Assembly: GCA_903844735.1 (NCBI GenBank)
Contig: CAIMUX010000053.1
Location: 1-64,000, forward strand
DNA length: 64,000 nt
Source: Candidatus Eiseniibacteriota bacterium
Lineage (GTDB): Bacteria > Eisenbacteria > RBG-16-71-46 > CAIMUX01
Reading direction: 5' to 3'
Shown here: one piece after another, positions 1 through 6,854 of the stretch
Layout of the letters: every line of letters begins with the position of its first letter
Numbering within the stretch: position 1 is the first letter of the stretch
Position numbers and translations under genes: made by a program
Notes under the pieces: model-generated
Database searches by the model: none
What the model was told of the DNA's origin: nothing
What the model saw: the letters and a program-made list of their open reading frames with translations, nothing else

Positions 1-56
1 AGTGGTAGCCGAACCGAGGACCTGACGGGAGCCTGACGGGCTCGCCTATCGATCAG

Positions 57-517
57 TCAGTACGTGAAAAGTTCGAGCAGTCTGACTTTCAGCAGCGCGA
101 CCCGGGATGATGAGTCCCGGGTCGTTCTGTCATCCGTCCGTTCTATGAGCGTGAGCGATCCGAGCAGGACGTAGATTCCCTTCCGGGCCGCCGCGGTCAA
201 GCGGACGAGCTGAGTCAGGGCGAGCATCTCCAGAGAGAAGTCGATGAGGAAAGCATAGAGCAGGTAGCGCGCCATCGTGTCGAGGCAGTTCATGTTGATC
301 TCGACGGATCTCTGGCGACACGACACCATGTAGATGAGAAACATTGCGGCGATGCCCGAGACGATGGCGGAAAAGAGGTCTTGTCCACCAGGACCACGCG
401 GTCGTGACTCTCGAAGGTGGCGCCGCCCGGGGCAGACGTGGACGCACGGAGAGTGAGCACAGTGGTTGCAGAGCCTTGGGACGAAGATGTTCTTGGAGCC
501 GACTCTCACATCAACCC
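57..517 (-). pseudogene. NrfC-NrfD type oxidoreductase remnant (internal deletion and frameshift)
   Basis: Reading the minus strand, the first third encodes VRVGSKNIFVPRLCNHC, then a CxxC-type cluster ending in VCP. This is the signature of NrfC/PsrB 4Fe-4S subunits of molybdopterin oxidoreductases. After VCP the homology moves to another frame (GGATFESHDRVVLVDK), which implies a one-base indel near position 423. Almost immediately the sequence becomes AIVSGIAAMFLIYMV and then LDTMARYLLYAFLIDFSLEML, which is typical of the NrfD/PsrC membrane quinol subunit. The end of the ferredoxin and most of NrfD are missing, and the last 30 or so codons look non-homologous. The stop is at 57-59. This looks like a deletion that fused two adjacent genes, followed by decay. 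Family assignment rests on recognised motifs and not on a search. Confidence 0.72.
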
Positions 518-2241
518 GCCCCGCTACTGCCGCCGCCCGCGGCGCCGGCGCCTCCGCTCGTCCCTCCACCCGAGGTGGCGGTGACGGCGATGACGGAGGT
601 GAGCACGCGCATGTCGCCGGCGACATCTCCCGAAGCAGAGCGGAACCAGCTCGGCGGTTCGATGCCCCAACGCTGCGCCGCCTTGGCCCATGGCGTCGCC
701 ACGCCAAGGGCAACTGCGTGCGGGAGCCAGGCGGCGAAGCGGGCCGCGTCGATCGGTGTCGATCCCTTCGACGCGTCCTTGAGGTAGCGGGCGAAACCCT
801 TCCACGCCCGCGCCAACTCCGTTCCGCGCCGCGTGCGCAGCGGAATTGTCGCTGTCGCGATGGCGGCGATGAACAACACGATCATGATCGCCCCGACGGG
901 AGTGAAAGCCGAGGGACCGAACGTGTCGAGCAGCAAGAACCCGGCGATGAGCGCCGCGGCCTCGGGCACGAGGAGCATGAGAAGCCGGCGCTTCATGGCG
1001 GAGCGTGCATCGATCCCCGCGGGATCGAAAGAGCCGCGTCGCACCAGCCCAACTTGTACCGACTCGGCGAACATCCGGTAGCGACGACCGAGCCCACAGA
1101 CGGCGCGACGCCACTCGGCGCTGCCGTCGTCGTTCGAGCGCTCGAAGATGGCATCGAGGACAATCCGCTCCCACGGTTCCAGGTCCGGTGCAGAAGTGCC
1201 GCGGCGGATCTTCGGTTTCGGCGAGGTCCAGCGGCTGGGGGAACCACCCGGGTCCAGCCGGAGCGCCCCGCGGCGTGCTAGATCGAGGATGACGGCGAAC
1301 GCCTGCGGCATGGCGGACTGACCGAGCAGGAGTGCTCCAGACATGGCCGGCGAGACATCTTCCGGGGGTTCGCTCACCAGGGGGCTGGAGCCACTCAGGC
1401 GCGCACCCGCAGTGCCGGGGGCGAGCTTCGCCATGACGTCGGACCTTGTGCGTAGAACCCAAAGCAGGCCGAGCAGGAGAAGCGCCGCCGCCAAGGCGAG
1501 GACGCCCGGCAGACGCTCTTTCCAGAGAAGCCGCTCCAGCCGCCAAGCCGGTTGGGAGCCGGTCAGCGTCCCTCGAGGGAGGTCGACCCGTAGCACAACG
1601 GTTCGGTTGTCACGGAGCCGGATTGGCTCCAGTCGGAGAGTCGGCTCGTCGGCCCGGGATTCCGTTTCGCGGGGCGGCGCTTCGGGCGATCGGCTTCTCT
1701 CGTGGAAGACAAGGTTGTCGGGTTCGGTGGCGAAGGCGGAAGGCGGGGGCGTTCCCGCCGGAAAGACCACCTCGGCCGACCCTGCGTCGATGAGGTACGG
1801 TCGTTCGTCTGCCGGGAAAGCGGCCCAACGCAAGCGGCGGTGGTCCCCTTCGTCGTAGAGAACCCCGCGCGCCCTATAGTCGACGACGAAGGTGCGCGTC
1901 GTGTCGCGGCACGGGACAAAGTTCCAGGTCACCTCCACGCGATTCTTGCGCGCGCGCACGCGGGCCGAGTCCGAGGCGATGATCCGATCGATTCCGTCGG
2001 TACGCGTGAACGGGATCCCGCGGTAGAAAAAGGTGAACGGCCCGCCGTTGAAGCGAACGTGGATTTCCTCGCGAACGTTGGCCGAACCGTCGGGTTGCAC
2101 GCGCAAGGTGACATGGTACGCCTCGGCGTGATATTCCTTGCGGGCGGTCGCGGGTGGTGTGACTGCGGCAAGCAGCAGCGCCGCCACACCGAAAACCCGC
2201 GCCACCCGGCCTGTGCGATCGGGTCGAGTGCGCATCCACAT
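511..2241 (-). CDS. DUF2207 (YciQ-like) predicted membrane protein
   Basis: 576-residue membrane-anchored protein of the DUF2207 family, whose function is not established. It has an N-terminal signal segment (residues about 12-33) and then a beta-rich extracytoplasmic domain with the family features VREEIHVRFNG and FYRGIPF. One membrane helix lies near residue 245-265, and a cytoplasmic region follows that contains two more helices (PEAAALIAGFLLL and VGAIMIVLFIAAIA). It ends in a Gly/Ser/Ala-rich tail, as DUF2207 proteins commonly do. I chose the ATG at 2241 because AAGGAGG sits 6 nt upstream; an upstream in-frame ATG at 2472 has no such site and would add an unlikely leader. The stop codon directly abuts the NrfC remnant downstream. 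It is divergent from the quinone reductase gene. Confidence 0.85.
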   Translation of the reverse strand: MWMRTRPDRTGRVARVFGVAALLLAAVTPPATARKEYHAEAYHVTLRVQPDGSANVREEIHVRFNGGPFTFFYRGIPFTRTDGIDRIIASDSARVRARKNRVEVTWNFVPCRDTTRTFVVDYRARGVLYDEGDHRRLRWAAFPADERPYLIDAGSAEVVFPAGTPPPSAFATEPDNLVFHERSRSPEAPPRETESRADEPTLRLEPIRLRDNRTVVLRVDLPRGTLTGSQPAWRLERLLWKERLPGVLALAAALLLLGLLWVLRTRSDVMAKLAPGTAGARLSGSSPLVSEPPEDVSPAMSGALLLGQSAMPQAFAVILDLARRGALRLDPGGSPSRWTSPKPKIRRGTSAPDLEPWERIVLDAIFERSNDDGSAEWRRAVCGLGRRYRMFAESVQVGLVRRGSFDPAGIDARSAMKRRLLMLLVPEAAALIAGFLLLDTFGPSAFTPVGAIMIVLFIAAIATATIPLRTRRGTELARAWKGFARYLKDASKGSTPIDAARFAAWLPHAVALGVATPWAKAAQRWGIEPPSWFRSASGDVAGDMRVLTSVIAVTATSGGGTSGGAGAAGGGSSGAG

Positions 2242-2425
2242 GGAAACCTCCTTCGGGATCACTCCTGCCGGGGCGTAGTCTAGCATCGAGGTTTCCGGGG
2301 CACAACGCAGCTTGCGAACCCGCAAGATGCCGCCCGTAACCGCCGACAGTCCGCGCGCCGATCGGCTTCCGCTCGGCCGCATCCAAGCCAGGGTGCAAGA
2401 ACAACTACCCGGAAGGATCACAGAC

Positions 2426-3145
2426 ATGAAAGTCTTCCTTGTCCACGCCCACCCCGAGCCGCGTTCCTTCACCGCGGCGATGAAGGATCATGCCATCCAA
2501 ACGCTGACCCACGCCGGCCACGAAGTCCGGGTCAGCGACCTCTGCGCTATGAGGTTCAAGGCATCTCTCGACGCGGATGACTTCCCCGCGGCCGCGGATC
2601 CAGCGTTCTTCAAGGCCCAGGCCGAGCAGATGAAGGCCCACGAGACGGGAGCGCTCGCTGCCGACATCCTGGCCGAGCAGGAGAAGCTGTTCTGGTCCGA
2701 TGTCTTGCTGCTGCAGTTCCCGCTCTGGTGGTCTTCGGTGCCCGCGATCCTCAAGGGGTGGGTCGACCGGGTCTTTACGATGGGACGCGTCTACGGAGGC
2801 GGGAGGTGGTTCAGCGACGGGGCGCTCCGCGGACGGCGGGCCATGTGCGCCTTGACCACCGGCGGACCCGAGGGGATCTACGGTTCTCGCGGTCGCAACG
2901 GGTCGCTCGACAAAGTGCTCTTCCACGTGCAGCACGGGATGCTGGCGTTCGTGGGGTACGAGGTCCTGCCGCCGTTTGTGGCCTGGAGCGCAGCGCGGGT
3001 TGGGGACGATGGGCGCGCGCGCTATCTCGGGGCGTACCGGGAGCGGCTGCTCACCTTGGACACGACCCCGCCGATCCCGTTCCACCCGCTGGAGCACTTC
3101 GATGAGAAGCTGCAACTGAAGGCGGAGTTCCCCGGAGAGGTCTGA
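2426..3145 (+). CDS. NAD(P)H:quinone oxidoreductase-like flavodoxin-fold protein
   Basis: 239-residue member of the Flavodoxin_2 family (NQO1/MdaB/KefF/YwrO type), predicted to be a cytoplasmic FMN- or FAD-dependent two-electron reductase of quinones or similar acceptors. Visible features are the N-terminal strand KVFLVHAHPEPRSF with the phosphate-binding loop, LQFPLWWSSVPAILKGWVDR in the middle (the classic PLxWxSxPAxLKGWxDRVF motif), and TTGGPEGIYG for flavin binding near residue 150. Length is normal for the family. The ATG at 2426 is supported by GGAAGGA about 9 nt upstream. It stands alone between a divergent DUF2207 gene and a convergent fructokinase. The exact substrate cannot be told from sequence. 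Confidence 0.88.
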   Translation: MKVFLVHAHPEPRSFTAAMKDHAIQTLTHAGHEVRVSDLCAMRFKASLDADDFPAAADPAFFKAQAEQMKAHETGALAADILAEQEKLFWSDVLLLQFPLWWSSVPAILKGWVDRVFTMGRVYGGGRWFSDGALRGRRAMCALTTGGPEGIYGSRGRNGSLDKVLFHVQHGMLAFVGYEVLPPFVAWSAARVGDDGRARYLGAYRERLLTLDTTPPIPFHPLEHFDEKLQLKAEFPGEV

Positions 3146-3193
3146 GGCCGGAACGGCGCGACGCGGTGGGTTCGAGCGGTTCCGAAGTCGTAG

Positions 3194-3264
3194 CATAGCG
3201 TTCATGCGTAGCGCTCATGCATAGCGCTCATGCGCAGCGCTCATGCATAGCGCTCACGCATAGC
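3194..3264. repeat. 13-bp tandem repeat, five copies plus a partial
   Basis: Five contiguous copies of a 13-mer close to CATAGCGCTCATG (3194-3206, 3207-3219, 3220-3232, 3233-3245, 3246-3258) and a final CATAGC. The unit contains the palindrome AGCGCT, and unit junctions make ATGCAT, so either strand could fold into short hairpins. It lies between two convergent genes (quinone reductase and fructokinase), so a role in transcription ending is possible but unproven. Confidence 0.9.
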
Positions 3265-3286
3265 TGGGCTGCGGCCTCGGCACTCC

Positions 3287-4201
3287 TCAGGCCTCCGGGT
3301 CGTCCCAGAGCCACGCCGCCCCCCTCACCCCGCCGGAGTCGCCGTGCGTCGCGGGGCAAAGGCGCGTGTCCACCCGATCGGTGAACGTCCAGCTACCCCA
3401 GAGACGCGGCACGTCCTCGTAGAGCCTGTCGAGGTTGCTCATCCCGCCCCCGAGGACGATGACATCCGGGTCGAGCAAGTTGATCACGGTGGCGAAGGCG
3501 CGGCTCATCCGTTCGATGTAGCGGCCGATGGCGGCTTCCGCGGCCGGATCCCCTCCCCGGGCGAGCGTGGTGACGGCGAGGGCATCGAGGACGGTGCCTG
3601 GGGGTGAGGAGTTCGCCGCGTGATCCCGCGCCAACCCCGGACCCGAAAGAAACGTCTCGATGCAGCCCCGGTGTCCGCAGTAGCAGGCCGGCACTGCGAG
3701 TTCCTCCGGCCGTGGCCACGGCAGCGGGTTATGCCCCCATTCGCCGGCCACGGCGTTGGGGCCGGTGAGAACGCGACCTTCCACGACCACGCCGCCACCC
3801 GTTCCGGTCCCGAGGATCACGCCGAAAACCACCCGCGCCCCCGCCGCGGCGCCGTCGGTGGCCTCCGAGAGCGCGAAACAGTTGGCGTCGTTGGCCAAAC
3901 GCAGCGGTCGGCCCAGGAGTCGTTCGAGATCCTCGCGCAACGGCCTTCCGTTCAGCCAGGTGGAGTTGGCGTTCTTGATCAGCCCGGTGGCGGGGGAGGT
4001 GGCGCCGGGGTGCCCGATGCCCACGGTGCCGATCCGGCCGGTCTCCCGCTCGCAGTCCGACACGAGCCTGGAGATCGCAGCGAGGGTCGCGTCGTACGCG
4101 TGGCGCGGAGTGGCGACCCGCCGGCGGAAGATGATCGAGCCGTCGGGATCCAGCGCCGCGCATTCGATTTTCGTGCCGCCGAGGTCAATGCCGATCCTCA
4201 T
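3287..4201 (-). CDS. mak: ROK-family fructokinase
   Basis: 304-residue cytoplasmic sugar kinase that phosphorylates fructose (or a related hexose) with ATP. The N-terminus MRIGIDLGGTK is the ROK phosphate loop. KNANSTWLNG, LANDANCFALSEA and GEWGHNPLPWP follow, then the zinc-binding CYCGHRGCIETFLSG, and finally DPDVIVLGGGMSN and GVRGAAWLW. This pattern and length match E. coli Mak closely, which favours Mak over the sister GlcNAc kinase NagK. The ATG at 4201 is preceded by AAGAGG. No sugar transporter is adjacent, so the physiological substrate stays open. Confidence 0.92.
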   Translation of the reverse strand: MRIGIDLGGTKIECAALDPDGSIIFRRRVATPRHAYDATLAAISRLVSDCERETGRIGTVGIGHPGATSPATGLIKNANSTWLNGRPLREDLERLLGRPLRLANDANCFALSEATDGAAAGARVVFGVILGTGTGGGVVVEGRVLTGPNAVAGEWGHNPLPWPRPEELAVPACYCGHRGCIETFLSGPGLARDHAANSSPPGTVLDALAVTTLARGGDPAAEAAIGRYIERMSRAFATVINLLDPDVIVLGGGMSNLDRLYEDVPRLWGSWTFTDRVDTRLCPATHGDSGGVRGAAWLWDDPEA

Positions 4202-4422
4202 GGAGTGCCTCTTCTCTTGGGGACAGGTTGCCCGACCGGCCCAGCCGGGGCAAGGGCCGGAGATTCCATCCGGAGATTCCGGGGCCGGGGGCCCGCGCGG
4301 CAGCGCACCTTGCCGATGTCGTCGATGTCGGATAGCCTTCTGCATAGAATCTCCTGCCTTGCCCCCCACGGACACACGCGGGGCCTGGGGAGGGTTCCGG
4401 GGATGGAAACGAATCGGGTTGG

Positions 4423-5238
4423 ATGGCAGGGGCGAGCATGGCTGGAGGGATGGTGGCGCGAAGATTCGGTGGGAAGTGGTCTCTAGCGTTGCGGGTTGTG
4501 CCGTGGGCGCTGCTGGCTGTGGGCATCAAGTTCGTGCTTCACCGCCTGGGCTGGGAGGTCATCTCGCTCAGTCCGCTTTTTTCGGGATTGCTGGCGGCGA
4601 CGGTGTTTCTGCTGGGGTTCATGATCACCGGCGTGCTCACCGACTACAAGGAAAGCGAGAAGATCCCCGGCGAGATTGCCTCGGGCCTCGAAGCGATGGG
4701 AGACGAGCTCTGGGTGCTCTCCCGGTCGAAGGCCGTGCCGGAGGCCCGGATCGCCTTGGGGAAGGTGGTGAGGCTGGGTGATGCTGTCATGGACTGGTTC
4801 TACGGGCGCCTTCCGACGCCGGGTCTCCACGATGCACTCAACGACATTTCCGCCTCCTACCCGGTGCTGGAGGCGGGGGGCATGCCGGCGAACTACCTCG
4901 CTCGCTTGCGGCAAGAGCAGGCGGGGCTGCGGCGTCTCCTCATCCGCGTTCAGGTGATCCGTGAGACGCACTTCGTGTCATCGGGATACGCCATCGCCCA
5001 GCTCATGGCCGGACTCCTGGTCGCGGGGCTTCTACTCGCCCGGATCGAACCGATGCGCGAGGGGCACTTCTTCGTCGGACTGATCACGTTTCTGGTGGTC
5101 TACCTGATCCGGCTCATCGGCGATCTCGACGATCCGTTCGAGTACGAATCGGGGAGTGGCGGTCCCGACGAGGTCTCCTTGCAGCCGATCGAGGACGCGC
5201 GGGATCGGCTGCGGAAGAGAGTGGAGACGGCGGGGTAG
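4423..5238 (+). CDS. Multi-pass membrane protein, bestrophin/DUF4239-like architecture
   Basis: 271 residues with two N-terminal membrane helices (WALLAVGIKFVLH and LLAATVFLLGFMITGVL), a helical cytoplasmic middle of about 120 residues, and two C-terminal helices (IAQLMAGLLVAGLLLA and FFVGLITFLVVYLIRLI). It then has DLDDPFEYE, a motif reminiscent of bestrophin-like or DUF4239 membrane proteins. The first domain has SEKIPGEIA after the second helix. Function is unknown; an anion channel is possible by analogy only. The start is uncertain: ATG codons at 4423, 4438 and 4450 are all possible and none has an ideal ribosome binding site. It is divergent from mak and followed by a 259-nt gap before the response regulator. 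Confidence 0.75.
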   Translation: MAGASMAGGMVARRFGGKWSLALRVVPWALLAVGIKFVLHRLGWEVISLSPLFSGLLAATVFLLGFMITGVLTDYKESEKIPGEIASGLEAMGDELWVLSRSKAVPEARIALGKVVRLGDAVMDWFYGRLPTPGLHDALNDISASYPVLEAGGMPANYLARLRQEQAGLRRLLIRVQVIRETHFVSSGYAIAQLMAGLLVAGLLLARIEPMREGHFFVGLITFLVVYLIRLIGDLDDPFEYESGSGGPDEVSLQPIEDARDRLRKRVETAG

Positions 5239-5497
5239 CCGCGACGTAATTACTCAGGCAGCTAACCACCACCAACCATGGCGGTGGCATCATCCGCCGA
5301 AGCTCCGGCCATCGACCGGGTGGGTGGATGCCGAGATCGTGGCTCTGCGACCCCCGCCGGGGTGTCGGCTGGACCGGGCGTTTTGCCTTCCGCACGCTCC
5401 CGGCATTGCAGTCTTCGGGACTGTTCTCGCGCTTCCCGTGGTTTCTCTTGCCACAGCAACGAGTTCGACGTGGCACGCGGTCTGCAGGAGCGAAGGT

Positions 5498-6379
5498 ATG
5501 CCCAGACTGCTGAAAGCGCTCGTCGTCGACGACTCCGGTTTCACCCGGAAGGTCATCATGAAGTGCCTCGGCGAGACGGGGCTGGCTGACTTTCGGTTCA
5601 CCGAGGCGGAGGATGGCGTCGACGCGCTGGCGAAATTCCAGCCCGGAGACACGGACATCATTCTCGTCGACCTCAACATGCCGCGCATGGGCGGCGTAGA
5701 GTTCCTGCGACGCCTGCGTACGATGCATGCCACTTGCCCGCCGGTGGTCCTCATCACATCCGAGTCGACCCCCGAGCGGCTCGCGGAGGCGGTCAACGCC
5801 GCCAACGCGGATGCGCTGCTCCTCAAGCCGGTCGACGCGGCTCGCCTGCGCACGGGGCTCCGCGGTTTGGTGGAGTCGATCCCGGAACGCGGTGGATCCT
5901 GGACCGTCTCGCACGGGGAGTGCGTCGCGCTGGCCGCTCAGTTCGTCTTCGGAGAGACCTTCGGCCTCGCCCTGATTCCCGAGACGACTCCTTCGGAATC
6001 GGAGGGCGAAAACATCGTCTTTGGCATGGTCACGGTGCTGGGCGATGTCCATTGGTCGGTGGTCTTCGGATTCGACGAGAGCGCGGCGGCGGGGGTGGCC
6101 TCGCGGCTGGCAGGCTTCGATATTCCGTTCGACTCGCCCGACATCGGCGACGCCATCGGCGAGGTCACCAACATCGTGGCCGGGCATTTGAAGGGAATGC
6201 TGGTCGAGCGCGGGCTGCGCATCGAGTGCTCGCTCCCCACGGTGATCGGCGCCTCGCGCATCCGCTTCCTTGTACAGCGCGGCCGTCGCACGACTGCCGA
6301 CCAGGTACACTACCGGACACCGGTCGGCCGGCTTTGGGTCGCGGTCAGCGTGGGAGTCACGAGCGGGCTGGTTCTGTAG
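5498..6379 (+). CDS. Response regulator fused to a CheX/CheC-type phosphatase domain
   Basis: 293 residues. Residues 5-125 are a receiver domain with the acidic pair D11-D12, phospho-acceptor D58 in ILVDLNMPRMGG, T86 and K110. Residues about 135-293 form a CheX-like domain with the catalytic pattern DAIGEVTNIVAGHLKG (E222 and N225). CheX and CheC dephosphorylate phospho-CheY in chemotaxis, so this protein may carry its own or a partner's phosphatase. The ATG at 5498 follows GGAG and GAAGG; upstream in-frame codons lack homology. No chemotaxis genes are adjacent, so it may act on a distant CheY-like protein. Domain calls are from motifs and are fairly certain; the role is inference. Confidence 0.9.
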   Translation: MPRLLKALVVDDSGFTRKVIMKCLGETGLADFRFTEAEDGVDALAKFQPGDTDIILVDLNMPRMGGVEFLRRLRTMHATCPPVVLITSESTPERLAEAVNAANADALLLKPVDAARLRTGLRGLVESIPERGGSWTVSHGECVALAAQFVFGETFGLALIPETTPSESEGENIVFGMVTVLGDVHWSVVFGFDESAAAGVASRLAGFDIPFDSPDIGDAIGEVTNIVAGHLKGMLVERGLRIECSLPTVIGASRIRFLVQRGRRTTADQVHYRTPVGRLWVAVSVGVTSGLVL

Positions 6380-6380
6380 G

Positions 6381-6776
6381 TTACCCGGCCGTGATGGTGA
6401 TGGTGACCACGGCGTCGGAACGATTTCCGGCTGCATCGTGGGCACGTGCCGTGGCGTGGTGCTGTCCCGCGGAGACCGGCGGATCTTGGTGGTTTTCCCA
6501 CGTACATTCATAGAGGTCGTCGGTCCCCGTGCTGTCTTGGCCGACCACCCGGTCGTCGAAGAGGAACTCTACGAAAGTCACGCCGGTGTCGTCCCTAGCC
6601 TGTGCCTGAAATGAAAGGCTGCGTGGGACGCTCATTTCCTGACCGTTGACCGGTGCCAGCAGGGTCACGACGGGCGGGGTCGTGTCAGGCCGGACGGGGT
6701 TGTCGTCGTCGCCACAGGAGGTCATCCCCATGACCGACATGCTGGTGAGGATCAGGAAGATCAGGGAGCGTCGCAT
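6381..6776 (-). CDS. Small lipoprotein with an Ig-like domain
   Basis: 131 residues. The signal peptide ends in a lipobox (GMTSC, then GDDD), so the mature protein should be lipid-anchored. The rest is one bacterial Ig-like domain of the type DTTPPVVTLLAPVNG, with EFLFDD and ARAHDAAGNRSDA, which is common in surface adhesins and enzymes. ATG 6776 sits 7 nt after AGAGGAGG; a GTG one codon earlier is also possible. It is convergent with the response regulator, 1 nt apart, and follows the hairpin that ends the metalloprotein gene, so it probably has its own promoter. No enzymatic function is visible. Confidence 0.8.
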   Translation of the reverse strand: MRRSLIFLILTSMSVMGMTSCGDDDNPVRPDTTPPVVTLLAPVNGQEMSVPRSLSFQAQARDDTGVTFVEFLFDDRVVGQDSTGTDDLYECTWENHQDPPVSAGQHHATARAHDAAGNRSDAVVTITITAG

Positions 6777-6799
6777 CACGAGGCCTCCTCTGTGAAAGT

Positions 6800-6837
6800 G
6801 AGAAGGGGCTCCGGAATCGCTTCCGGCGCCCCTTCTC
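6800..6837 (-). terminator. Hairpin terminator after the metalloprotein gene
   Basis: A long near-perfect inverted repeat (GAGAAGGGGC-T-CCGGAA, loop TCGC, TTCCGG-C-GCCCCTTCTC) lies 18 nt downstream of the stop of the minus-strand HETGH protein gene. It is followed by a short pyrimidine stretch on that strand. There is no long T run, so intrinsic termination strength is uncertain. Confidence 0.65.
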
Positions 6838-6854
6838 GTGAACCTGCGAAAGAT

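Noticed and set aside
5114-6511. Long minus-strand open frame opposite the response regulator
   Set aside because: It is antisense to a clear REC-CheX protein, lacks any recognisable motif and is Arg/Pro-rich, as expected for high-GC shadow frames.
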